Of a stretch of DNA of 64,000 nt, positions 8,290 to 16,307 are shown piece after piece. How positions within the stretch are numbered: the first letter of the stretch is position 1; each line of letters opens with the position of its first letter. A program made the position numbers and the translations under genes. Under the pieces are notes generated by a model that worked only from the letters and a program-made list of their open reading frames with translations, searched no databases and was not told where the DNA came from. The stretch spans positions 91,657 to 155,656 of the forward strand of contig NZ_BDAY01000022.1 of NCBI RefSeq assembly GCF_001612685.1. The letters run 5' to 3'. The stretch comes from Nocardia altamirensis NBRC 108246. Its GTDB lineage: Bacteria; Actinomycetota; Actinomycetes; Mycobacteriales; Mycobacteriaceae.

Positions 8290-9989
8290 CGGTGCGCTCC
8301 CGGCGCAGGCGCGACATCCAGCACGACAGGGACGGTGAGCACGGTGTATTGCCTTTCGGCCTGGATCCAGAGTCGATAGCGGCCTGCGATCGGGAAGGTG
8401 TAGGTGAACGGGACATCGGGGCCGTAGGCGGCCACGGTTTCGTCGGGTGCGCTCTCGCCGTTGACGGGCGGCATGAGCATGACGCCGCGTGCCGGGGCGG
8501 TGGCGCCGTGCTCGCTCATCCCTGGCATGTCGTGCCCGCTCATCCCCGGCATGCTGTGCTCGCTCATCCCTGGCTTGCTGCCCATATCGTGCCCGCTCGT
8601 GCTGCCCATGTCGTGCATCGATGTCGGCCCCATCGAATGGGCATGCCCCCAGATCGCCGAGTCCTGCACGCCCGCAGCGATATCCGCCGCATTGTCCGGT
8701 AACGGCCCCGCCATGATCAGATGACCGACCATCCCGAGCCACGGCTGCAGGTCGGCGCTGTCACCGATCTCGGCGACGAGAGTGGTGGGAGTCCCAGCGA
8801 CCGCGGCGGACGTGCGGACGGTGATCGCGGTGCCGTTCACCGTGGTCGACGCCGAGGTGGCGCTGCCCCCGAGATGCAACGGGGCACCCGCAGTGCCGGT
8901 AGGAGCACCCGAATTGCTCGCAGGCGCCCCATCATTGGGCGTCGCCACGAAACCGGTTGCCGCGCGCACCATCTGGACACCGCCACCACGCCGCGCCACT
9001 TCGGCGGACAGCGCGGAACGCCCGGCCTCCGGCGCCGCGAGATGAACCTGATAGCGACCCGGTCCGGTCCGGATCGGATGCAGATGCGACAGCCCGCCGG
9101 ACGGGCCGACCACCAGCAGATGCATGAGCGCGCTGTCGTGCACGACGAGATCGTCGGCAGGCAGGCCGGTGGCGGCGTCGATCAGCACCAGATTGAGATC
9201 GCCGGGCCGCCCGGCGGGCAGCGGTCCGCCCTCGACGGTGAGCAGCACGGGCGGACGGGAGAAGTCCGAAACCATCGGCTGATTCAGGGCATACGGATCG
9301 CTGACATTGTCCACGGTGGGGTCGAGCTGACCGCCGGGCTGCGGCGGCAGCGGCAACGACACCGAGAGCAGCGCGGCCGTCACCGATACCGCGACACCGG
9401 CGACCATGCCACCGGCGGGCAGCAATGCCCAGGCAGTGCGCCGTGCGCGCATCGCAACCAGAACTGAAACCGGTAGCAGCACACCGGCGACCAGGAAGCC
9501 GACATAGACCAAACGTTCCGGCGGCGAGATGACCTGTGCGGGCACCACGAACGGAATTCGCGCCACCCGGGTGCCGTCGCCGATCGCGAGTTCCCACGGG
9601 CCAGGCCGGTCCATGTCGAGGGTGGCCGAGTACATCCCTGGTGCGGCACCGAGTTCGACGAACGACTCTGCGGTGGACACGCCCGGCGCGGGCAGCGACG
9701 AGTTGCCGTCTGTCACACCGGTCGGCGTCGCTGCGACGGTGAGACGCCCTGCGGCCGTGCCGGTATGGGTCACGACATCCACCCGCAGCGGTCCAGGCAC
9801 ACTCGTCACCCGGCGCAACACGACGGTCAGTTCGCGATCGCCGAGCGACTGTGCGACCGAAAGATCCCCACCCGCCGCGGCGGAGTCGGCGAACGCGGGC
9901 GCCGCCCCGGCCGACAGCAGCAGGAGCCACAGCCCCGCGACGAGCAGGACGCGACGGCGAACGGCGCGGGCGACAGTCACGATCGCCAT
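8286..9989 (-). CDS. Exported copper-binding-type protein with Met/His-rich region
   Basis: A protein of about 567 residues with a signal peptide (RRRVLLVAGLWLLLL then AFADS), a beta-rich domain, two hydrophobic segments around residues 160-220, and then two YtkA-like domains recognisable by MHLLVVGPSGGLSHLHP and by LQPWLGMVGHLIM. Inside the second domain is a stretch of about 40 residues built from repeats such as GHDMG, SMPGM and GMSEH, typical of copper binding in the periplasm. The start is uncertain: a GGAGG sits too close to a GTG/ATG pair at 10019/10016, and the ATG at 9989 lacks a Shine-Dalgarno but gives the cleanest signal peptide. First gene of the cassette. Confidence 0.75.
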   Translation of the reverse strand: MAIVTVARAVRRRVLLVAGLWLLLLSAGAAPAFADSAAAGGDLSVAQSLGDRELTVVLRRVTSVPGPLRVDVVTHTGTAAGRLTVAATPTGVTDGNSSLPAPGVSTAESFVELGAAPGMYSATLDMDRPGPWELAIGDGTRVARIPFVVPAQVISPPERLVYVGFLVAGVLLPVSVLVAMRARRTAWALLPAGGMVAGVAVSVTAALLSVSLPLPPQPGGQLDPTVDNVSDPYALNQPMVSDFSRPPVLLTVEGGPLPAGRPGDLNLVLIDAATGLPADDLVVHDSALMHLLVVGPSGGLSHLHPIRTGPGRYQVHLAAPEAGRSALSAEVARRGGGVQMVRAATGFVATPNDGAPASNSGAPTGTAGAPLHLGGSATSASTTVNGTAITVRTSAAVAGTPTTLVAEIGDSADLQPWLGMVGHLIMAGPLPDNAADIAAGVQDSAIWGHAHSMGPTSMHDMGSTSGHDMGSKPGMSEHSMPGMSGHDMPGMSEHGATAPARGVMLMPPVNGESAPDETVAAYGPDVPFTYTFPIAGRYRLWIQAERQYTVLTVPVVLDVAPAPGAHR

Positions 9990-10159
9990 GGTAGGGACGC
10001 CGACGAACCAGATCATCACCTCCAGAGGGGATCTCGCCTCCCCCGTCGGGATGATGCCCGCTCAGGGAATGTCCCGGAGAATGCGCGCCGATCCGCGCGG
10101 CCCACCCCTCCGATCAGGACGAACTACCGCTATTACCAGGCCAATCCGTCGCCTGCCTC

Positions 10160-10188
10160 TTGACATCACCCCTCCAGTCGCATGCAAT
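10160..10188 (+). promoter_or_regulatory. Promoter of gntR-acdS
   Basis: A perfect -35 hexamer TTGACA (10160-10165) is followed after 17 bases by TGCAAT (10183-10188), a fair -10. The expected transcription start is at about 10195-10196, exactly at the ATG, so the mRNA would be leaderless. The -10 lies inside the palindrome described next. Confidence 0.6.
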
Positions 10189-10199
10189 ATATTGCATGC
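10180..10199. promoter_or_regulatory. 20-bp perfect palindrome, likely GntR operator
   Basis: GCATGCAATATATTGCATGC reads the same on both strands over all 20 bases. It covers the -10 element and the start codon of the GntR-family gene, so bound regulator would block its own promoter and that of acdS. FadR/FCD-type GntR regulators usually bind short palindromes of this kind. Confidence 0.7.
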
Positions 10200-10858
10200 C
10201 GGTTCCACACGATGAAGGTCTCGTCTCCAGGTCACTGCTGCGGGACAACGCCTACTGGGCGATCCGCGACGCCATCGTCAACGGCACCCTCGCCCCCGGC
10301 GAACGCCTCAACGACGGCGATCTGGTGAAGTGGTTGGGCGTCAGCCGCACTCCGGTGCGCGAGGCACTCATGCGGCTCGAACAGGCGGGCCTGGTGCAGA
10401 CCAAACCCGGCCGCTACACCATCGTCAGCCCACTCGACGTCCGCGCCATCCGAGCTGCGCAGGCAGTGACCGGCGCGATGCACGAACTCGCGATCCGCGA
10501 GGCGCTGCCCAACCTGTGCGACGGCGAACTCGCGGCCATGCGCGCGGCCAACGCCCGATTCGCCGATGCCTTGCACCGCAACGACGTCGACGCGGCGCTC
10601 GCCGCCGACGACGACTTCCACGATGTCCCCGCCACCGCCTCCGCCAATGACGCGCTGCGCGCCGTGCTCGAGCAGTACACCCCGGTCCTGCGCCGGGTGG
10701 AACGCCTACGGTTCGCCTCGCTCAGCGGCCGCGGTTCGGTGGCGCAGCACGATCGCATCATCGAGCGATGCGAAGCGGGCGATATCGAAGGTGCGGTGGC
10801 CGCGGTGCGCGTGAACTGGCAGACGCTGCTGCCGCTGCTCGAAACCCTTACTCCCTGA
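10196..10858 (+). CDS. GntR-family regulator (FCD/FadR-like), probable regulator of acdS
   Basis: A 220-residue regulator with an N-terminal winged helix containing the GntR signature (SRTPVREALMRLEQAGLV, residues 44-61) and a helical FCD-type effector domain. The ATG at 10196 is chosen because the promoter places the RNA start there and the domain begins soon after; there is no ribosome binding site. It lies 34 bases before the ACC deaminase gene on the same strand. In actinobacteria acdS is often linked to a GntR gene rather than to the Lrp-type acdR of proteobacteria, so a direct role is likely. The effector may be ACC or 2-oxobutyrate, which is inference. Confidence 0.85.
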   Translation: MPVPHDEGLVSRSLLRDNAYWAIRDAIVNGTLAPGERLNDGDLVKWLGVSRTPVREALMRLEQAGLVQTKPGRYTIVSPLDVRAIRAAQAVTGAMHELAIREALPNLCDGELAAMRAANARFADALHRNDVDAALAADDDFHDVPATASANDALRAVLEQYTPVLRRVERLRFASLSGRGSVAQHDRIIERCEAGDIEGAVAAVRVNWQTLLPLLETLTP

Positions 10859-10892
10859 ACGCAATCCCGTTGGCACCACCCTAGGAAGCACT

Positions 10893-11897
10893 ATGTCTCT
10901 CGACTCCTTCCAGCGTTACCCGCTCCTGTTCGGCCCGAGCCCCATCCATCCGCTGGAACGGCTCAGCGAGCATCTCGGCGGCGCCCGCATCTGGGCCAAG
11001 CGCGAAGACTGCAACAGCGGACTCGCCTTCGGCGGCAACAAGACTCGCAAGCTCGAGTACCTGGTGCACGACGCGCTCAGCAAGGGCGCGGACACATTGG
11101 TCAGCATCGGCGGCGTGCAGTCCAACCACACCAGGCAGGTCGCCGCGGCCGCGGCCAGGACCGGATTGAAAGCCGTACTGGTGCAAGAGAGTTGGGTCGA
11201 CTGGCCGGATCCGGTCAACGACAAGGTCGGCAATATCCTGCTGTCGCGCATCATGGGCGCCGATGTGCGTCTCGTCGAAGCCGGATTCGGAATCGGCTTC
11301 AAGGACAGCTGGTATCAGGCGCTCGACGACGTCAAAAACACCGGAGGGACGCCATATCCGATCCCCGCAGGCGCCTCCGACCATCCGCTCGGCGGCCTCG
11401 GCTTCGCCAATTGGGCCTACGAAGTGCAACGGCAGGAACGCGAGCTCGGCGTCTTCTTCGACACGATCATCGTGGCCGCAGGCACCGGAAGCACGCAGGC
11501 GGGCATGATCGCAGGCTTCGCGGACCAGGACCGGCCGCGCCGGGTACTCGGCATCGACATCACGGCCACCCTCGCCGAAACCCGCGCACAGGTCGAGAAG
11601 ATCGCCCGCAGCACAGCCGAACTCATCGGCGTACGCCGCGACCTGCGCGACGACGAGATCACCGTGCTCGACGGCTGGGCCGGTGATCTCTACGGCATTC
11701 CCGTCGACTCCACCGTCGAAGCCATCCGGCTCAGCGGCCGCCTCGAGGGCATGGTTCTCGACCCCGTCTACGAGGGCAAGTCGATGGCCGGACTCATCGA
11801 CCTGATTCGCACCGGGCTCATCCCTACCGATGCCACCGTCCTCTACGCACACCTCGGCGGCCAGCCTGCACTGAACGCCTATAGCGGCATCTTCTGA
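10893..11897 (+). CDS. acdS: 1-aminocyclopropane-1-carboxylate deaminase
   Basis: A 334-residue PLP enzyme that cleaves ACC, the plant ethylene precursor, to 2-oxobutyrate and ammonia. The PLP lysine is Lys50 (GGNKTRK), and the nucleophile-side serine is Ser77 in QSNHTRQ. The residues that separate true ACC deaminase from D-cysteine desulfhydrase are present: Tyr293-Glu294 in VYEGKSM and Leu321 in AHLGG, each one position before the Pseudomonas numbering. Length is normal. AGGAAG lies before the ATG. The TGA stop directly abuts the stop of the convergent DUF779 gene. The gene suggests life near plants or a use of ACC as nitrogen source. Confidence 0.93.
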   Translation: MSLDSFQRYPLLFGPSPIHPLERLSEHLGGARIWAKREDCNSGLAFGGNKTRKLEYLVHDALSKGADTLVSIGGVQSNHTRQVAAAAARTGLKAVLVQESWVDWPDPVNDKVGNILLSRIMGADVRLVEAGFGIGFKDSWYQALDDVKNTGGTPYPIPAGASDHPLGGLGFANWAYEVQRQERELGVFFDTIIVAAGTGSTQAGMIAGFADQDRPRRVLGIDITATLAETRAQVEKIARSTAELIGVRRDLRDDEITVLDGWAGDLYGIPVDSTVEAIRLSGRLEGMVLDPVYEGKSMAGLIDLIRTGLIPTDATVLYAHLGGQPALNAYSGIF

Positions 11898-12467
11898 TCA
11901 GCCGATCGGCGGCCCGGGAATGGGGCAGGCGTCCACCGCCTCCGCAACCACCTGGGCCGCGTCCGGCACCGGCGGCCGGGCGCCCTCGGCGTACTCGGCG
12001 CCGAGCAGCGGCGGCTTCGCAGCCAGTGTGGCGTTCTCGTCCTGGCTGAAAGCCCTTGCCCGGCTGAGGAATCGCCAACCCTCGGGTGCTTCCAGACTGA
12101 AACCGGAACCGCGGCCCGGCACCAGATCGATCACGAGCTGCGTGTGTTTCCACGCCTGGAACTGCGGGCCGGAAATCCAGACCGGCACGGCGTCGAGATC
12201 CGCGGACGGCAGCGTCGTCGGCACCTCGCCGACCGCGAGACGCAGATCGATGATGCCGACCAGCACGTCGCGATCGCCGATGATGAACTCCCCCAACGGA
12301 TAACACATCGGCGACGAGCCATCGCAGCATCCGCCGGACTGGTGCATCATCAGCGCACCGTGCCTCTCACGGAGGCGGCGCAGCAAAGCCGTCGCCGCCT
12401 CCGTCGCGACCAGACGGGGCGGGGCGACACGCACCGTGGCGCCCCCTCCCGCGACGTCCATCGACAT
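11898..12467 (-). CDS. DUF779 family protein, partner of aldehyde dehydrogenase
   Basis: A 189-residue DUF779 protein. The conserved Cys-rich part SGGCCDGSSPMCYP is present at residues 44-57, and residues 70-150 hold the beta-rich remainder. A C-terminal extension of about 40 residues is Pro/Ala-rich. Its ATG overlaps the stop of the dehydrogenase gene by one base (TGATG), so the two are coupled. The same gene pair is found in mycobacteria (Rv0458-Rv0459). The biochemical role of DUF779 is not known; the cysteines suggest metal or redox chemistry. Confidence 0.85.
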   Translation of the reverse strand: MSMDVAGGGATVRVAPPRLVATEAATALLRRLRERHGALMMHQSGGCCDGSSPMCYPLGEFIIGDRDVLVGIIDLRLAVGEVPTTLPSADLDAVPVWISGPQFQAWKHTQLVIDLVPGRGSGFSLEAPEGWRFLSRARAFSQDENATLAAKPPLLGAEYAEGARPPVPDAAQVVAEAVDACPIPGPPIG

Positions 12468-13993
12468 CAGAAGAATCCCATGGCTTTCGGCGCGTAGCTG
12501 ACCAGCAGGTTCTTCGTCTGCTGATAGTGATCCAGCATCATCCGGTGGTTCTCCCTGCCGATGCCGGACTGCTTGTAGCCACCGAACGCCGCGTGCGCCG
12601 GATACTGGTGATAGGTGTTCGTCCACACCCGGCCCGCCTTGATATCGCGGCCTGCCCGGTACGCGGTGTCGCCCGCCCTGGACCACACGCCGGCGCCGAG
12701 ACCGTACAGGGTGTCGTTGGCGATCGAGATCGCGTCGTCGTAGTCGGTGAACGAGGTCACCGACACCACCGGACCGAAGATCTCCTCCTGGAAGATCCGC
12801 ATCGAGTTGCGGCCCGTGAAGATCGTCGGCTGCACGTAGTAGCCGCCGTTCAGGTCGCCGCCGAGCAGCGCGCGCTCCCCACCGGTCACCAACTGTGCGC
12901 CCTCACCCTTACCGATCTCGATGTAGGACAACACCTTTTCCAGCTGATCGTTGGAGGCCTGCGCACCGATCATCGTCTCGCTGTCGAGCGGATCGCCCTG
13001 CCGCACAGCCTTTGTCCGCAGCGCGGCCAGATCGAGGAACCGGTCGAAGATGTCGGCCTGAATCAGCGAACGCGACGGACACGTGCACACCTCGCCCTGA
13101 TTCAGGGCGAACATCGTGAACCCCTCCAGCGACTTGTCCAAGAAGTCGTCATCGGCCGACATCACATCGGAGAAGAAGATATTCGGGCTCTTGCCGCCGA
13201 GCTCCAGCGTCACCGGGATCAGGTTCTGCGAGGCGTACTGCATGATCAGCCTGCCGGTGGTGGTCTCACCGGTGAACGCGATCTTGGCGATCCGGTTACT
13301 CGACGCCAGCGGCTTGCCCGCCTCGACACCGAAACCGTTGACGATATTGACCACGCCGGGCGGCAGCAGATCACCGATGATGCTCCACAGGAACAGAATC
13401 GAGGCCGGGGTCTGCTCGGCAGGCTTGAGCACGACACAGTTCCCGGCCGCCAACGCGGGCGCCAACTTCCACGTCGCCATCAGGATCGGGAAGTTCCACG
13501 GAATGATCTGCCCGACCACCCCCAACGGCTCGTGGAAGTGATAGGCCACCGTGTCCGCGTCGATCTCCGACAACGAACCCTCTTGTGCCCGAATGGCACC
13601 CGCGAAATACCGGAAGTGATCCACCGCCAACGGAATATCGGCGGCCACCGCCTCCCGGATCGGCTTCCCGTTGTCCCACGTCTCCGCCACCGCGATCGCC
13701 TCGAGGTTCTCCTCGATGCGATCCGCGATCTTGTTCAGGATCACGGCCCGCTCCGCCACCGACGTCTTCCCCCAGGCGGGTGCAGCGGCGTGCGCCGCAT
13801 CGAGTGCGAGCTCGATATCCTCGGCGGTGGAACGCGCTACCTCACAAAAGGTTTCACCGGTAACCGGCGTGGAATTCTCGAAATACTGCCCCTTGACCGG
13901 TGCCACCCACTGGCCACCGATCCAATTGTCATACCTGGCTTGGAACGAAACCGGGGAATCCGGCGACCCCGGACGGGCATAAGCAGTCATCAA
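12467..13993 (-). CDS. exaC: NAD-dependent aldehyde dehydrogenase, acetaldehyde type
   Basis: A 508-residue aldehyde dehydrogenase. The catalytic cysteine is in NQGEVCTCPSR, where the CTC form is typical of the ExaC/AldB acetaldehyde dehydrogenases; the general-base Glu is in TLELGGKSPN, and PWNFP and GETTTG mark the NAD site. It oxidises short aldehydes to acids. AGGAGC precedes the ATG. The upstream gap to the next gene is only 41 bases and holds a TCACA-C-TGTGA inverted repeat. DUF779 follows in the same operon. The symbol rests on subfamily resemblance. Confidence 0.88.
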   Translation of the reverse strand: MMTAYARPGSPDSPVSFQARYDNWIGGQWVAPVKGQYFENSTPVTGETFCEVARSTAEDIELALDAAHAAAPAWGKTSVAERAVILNKIADRIEENLEAIAVAETWDNGKPIREAVAADIPLAVDHFRYFAGAIRAQEGSLSEIDADTVAYHFHEPLGVVGQIIPWNFPILMATWKLAPALAAGNCVVLKPAEQTPASILFLWSIIGDLLPPGVVNIVNGFGVEAGKPLASSNRIAKIAFTGETTTGRLIMQYASQNLIPVTLELGGKSPNIFFSDVMSADDDFLDKSLEGFTMFALNQGEVCTCPSRSLIQADIFDRFLDLAALRTKAVRQGDPLDSETMIGAQASNDQLEKVLSYIEIGKGEGAQLVTGGERALLGGDLNGGYYVQPTIFTGRNSMRIFQEEIFGPVVSVTSFTDYDDAISIANDTLYGLGAGVWSRAGDTAYRAGRDIKAGRVWTNTYHQYPAHAAFGGYKQSGIGRENHRMMLDHYQQTKNLLVSYAPKAMGFF

Positions 13994-14014
13994 AGCTCCT
14001 AGCGTTCACAACGG

Positions 14015-14025
14015 TCACACTGTGA
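14015..14025. promoter_or_regulatory. 11-bp inverted repeat upstream of aldehyde dehydrogenase
   Basis: TCACACTGTGA is a perfect palindrome around a central C, placed 22 bases before the dehydrogenase ATG on the minus strand. It could be an operator. No regulator for it lies adjacent. Confidence 0.35.
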
Positions 14026-14034
14026 TCCACGACA

Positions 14035-15441
14035 CTAGTTGCCCAACGTTGCATCATCGTTGGGAACGAATGCCGGCCGCTGCCCGCGGTCGACCTGCCG
14101 GATGATCGTTACCTGCAAAGCCGCGGTCAGCGCGAAGAATGCCGTTGCGCCCCACCACAAGACCGGTTGCAGGAGCAGCAAAGCGAGCCAGGTCCAAATC
14201 CAGGTCGTGAGCCAGCTGAGCCACCAGCCCGCCACCACCATGCTGTAGCTCGCTGTGGCGGCGCCCGCGTGCGCGGGTGTGCGGCTGGCTCGATGCACGT
14301 CTCCGACGACAAGGGCGGGCAGGATGAGATTGGCCAGGGGGACAAACCAGCCGCCGATTGTCCAACCACGTTTCAGCAGGTGCCCGCCCGGTGCCAGCCG
14401 CTCTGCAATGAGCCTGGCCCGCCACAGCCAAGCCAAGAACGACACTCCGGCGAGGAACAGCGTGAAAGCCCAGACCGCGGTCCCCAAGAGCGTCAGTGGT
14501 GCCCACGCATCCACTGCCGCTTCATGCGCTGCCGAGCCGTCGGGAGCGTCGCGCACCGCCTGATATTTGGGCGAGGCGATGGCGATCAACGCAGGCCCGA
14601 TGACGACGGTGCCGCTCAGCACGGCCGCGACCATGCCGAGACCGCCGTTCGGCGCAGCCTGGACCGCGGGTCGACTAGCCGGCGCCGACGGCTGTTCCAT
14701 CGGCTCTGCGCCGATGCCGTCCGCTCGGTCTGCTTGCCATCGTCCGACTCGGGCCAGCAGCACGGCGAGGAGGACAACGGCGGTGGTCCATAGGACCAGG
14801 CTCGTTGACTGCACCAGCAACCCGGCACGCGCGGGGCCCGAGGAAGGTGCGAATCCGTACCGGACGCCGATAGAGAGCAGGTAAGCCACGAAAAGCGTGC
14901 AGGCTCCGAGCACAAAGGACAACCACCACGCAACGACAATCCACGTCAGCGGGGAAGGAAAGAGGCGCACAGCGTTTCGCGGTGTGGTCGGATTGCTCGC
15001 GCGCTGGATGTCGTCGACCAGGATGGGCGGAACCACCCAGTTCACCAGTGGGAGAAAACCTACGATGGCCCACACCTTGGGAAGGCGATGCTGCGCGGAG
15101 CAGAGCAATTCAGCGTTGGCCCGAGCGCGGTAGACCCAGACGACGAACAGCACGCTGGCCAGTAGTTGCACGAGCACCGAGGTCAACGCCACGCCACTGA
15201 TGGATTGCGTTGCCTCCTCGAGATTCGCGAGGTACGCCGAGGCATCGACCGTGTCCCGCTCCCAATCCCCGAACCGCTCGACCAGCTCCCAGGTGAGCAA
15301 CAGCTCGACCGCGCGCAGTCCCGTGGCCACTGCAGCGCCGGCGACGACGACGAACCCCAGCCCGCGGATCGAGCGAAACGACGATGCCGTAGGGGACGGA
15401 ATGCTTGCTCCGCGACCGTATTCGGTGTAGTTGATGGCCAT
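14035..15441 (-). CDS. Membrane protein with two tandem DUF4328 domains
   Basis: A 468-residue protein with about ten to twelve hydrophobic segments. The two halves are related: YRARANAELL with GFLPLVNWVVPPILVDDIQR in the first half matches WRARLIAERL with GWFVPLANLILPALVVGDVH in the second. Each half therefore looks like one DUF4328 unit, with a Pro/Ala linker near residue 260. Most DUF4328 proteins carry one unit. The start has a strong GGGGGA before the ATG. Function unknown. Confidence 0.7.
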   Translation of the reverse strand: MAINYTEYGRGASIPSPTASSFRSIRGLGFVVVAGAAVATGLRAVELLLTWELVERFGDWERDTVDASAYLANLEEATQSISGVALTSVLVQLLASVLFVVWVYRARANAELLCSAQHRLPKVWAIVGFLPLVNWVVPPILVDDIQRASNPTTPRNAVRLFPSPLTWIVVAWWLSFVLGACTLFVAYLLSIGVRYGFAPSSGPARAGLLVQSTSLVLWTTAVVLLAVLLARVGRWQADRADGIGAEPMEQPSAPASRPAVQAAPNGGLGMVAAVLSGTVVIGPALIAIASPKYQAVRDAPDGSAAHEAAVDAWAPLTLLGTAVWAFTLFLAGVSFLAWLWRARLIAERLAPGGHLLKRGWTIGGWFVPLANLILPALVVGDVHRASRTPAHAGAATASYSMVVAGWWLSWLTTWIWTWLALLLLQPVLWWGATAFFALTAALQVTIIRQVDRGQRPAFVPNDDATLGN

Positions 15442-15623
15442 AAATCCCCCGCAATCGTGAAATCCGAAACAGGACAGTATGACACACCGTCGAAGCGGAA
15501 GGGGTATGGCAATCAGTAACGCGGGGCAAACTGGGCGTTCACCGGGCGCGACAGCTCGAAACTGTTGTCACGCTAGCTGTTCCGGCCTCGAAATCCGCGC
15601 TGAGGCGGTGCGACGAGGGGCGG

Positions 15624-16307
15624 TCAGACGATGCGGTAGGACAGCAGCTTGTCCAATTCAGGGGCCAAGTCTTCGATGTCGAAGTCCCCTTCATAGGTGA
15701 CAACGACTTTGTCGGAAGGCAGGTCCGGGGATACCCAGTACGTGACACCGCTGTAGGTCTTGCCGAGGCGAAGCATGCGGGTTGCTTCAACATCCTTGTC
15801 CCAGCCCGGGATTCCGTCGGGGAAGCCCGCTTCCGTCGCGAAGGTGCGCATTTGACGAGGAGACAGCAACCCATAGGATTCCCAGTCCTCGGCGGTGTAG
15901 CCCGCGTGCACGTCACGCAGAAAGGTGCGGACCGGGCCGGAGACGCCGTCCCACAGCGGTGGCGTCACATCGCGTGCGGCGCTCGGGTCCCAGCCGATCC
16001 ACACCACCCACGGCTCGTCCACGCCGGCGGCGGCGTAGACGAGCACGCACTCCTCGCGTAGCAGGCAGACGCGGACATCGGCGAGTTGTTCATCCAGGGC
16101 CGCAGCGAAATTCGGAACCAGTTCGACGAAATCGCTGTTCCACAGCGAGCGGGCGATCGCAGCGCGTTCGGCAGGATCACCGGATGCCGCGATCGGACGC
16201 CAGCGCACCGGCACCAGGACGTTGTCCATCGTGGTGGCGTCGATGAATTCGACCGGGCGGTCCTCTTCGAGCGCGGTAACGATGTCTTCCTGGTCGATCC
16301 GGGGCAC
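15624..16307 (-). CDS. Hypothetical protein, putative immunity protein of the upstream nuclease
   Basis: A 227-residue soluble, acidic protein with no signal peptide or membrane segment. I do not recognise its family. Its ATG overlaps the stop codon of the upstream exported HNH-like protein by one base (TGATG), so the two are made together. A cytoplasmic acidic protein encoded directly after an exported nuclease is the usual position of an immunity protein, and that is the basis of this call. No SMI1/KNR4-type signature is evident. Confidence 0.5.
   Translation of the reverse strand: MPRIDQEDIVTALEEDRPVEFIDATTMDNVLVPVRWRPIAASGDPAERAAIARSLWNSDFVELVPNFAAALDEQLADVRVCLLREECVLVYAAAGVDEPWVVWIGWDPSAARDVTPPLWDGVSGPVRTFLRDVHAGYTAEDWESYGLLSPRQMRTFATEAGFPDGIPGWDKDVEATRMLRLGKTYSGVTYWVSPDLPSDKVVVTYEGDFDIEDLAPELDKLLSYRIV

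Noticed and set aside
12527..14002. Long plus-strand ORF opposite the aldehyde dehydrogenase
   Set aside because: High-GC antisense shadow: the minus strand encodes a complete, well-conserved dehydrogenase.
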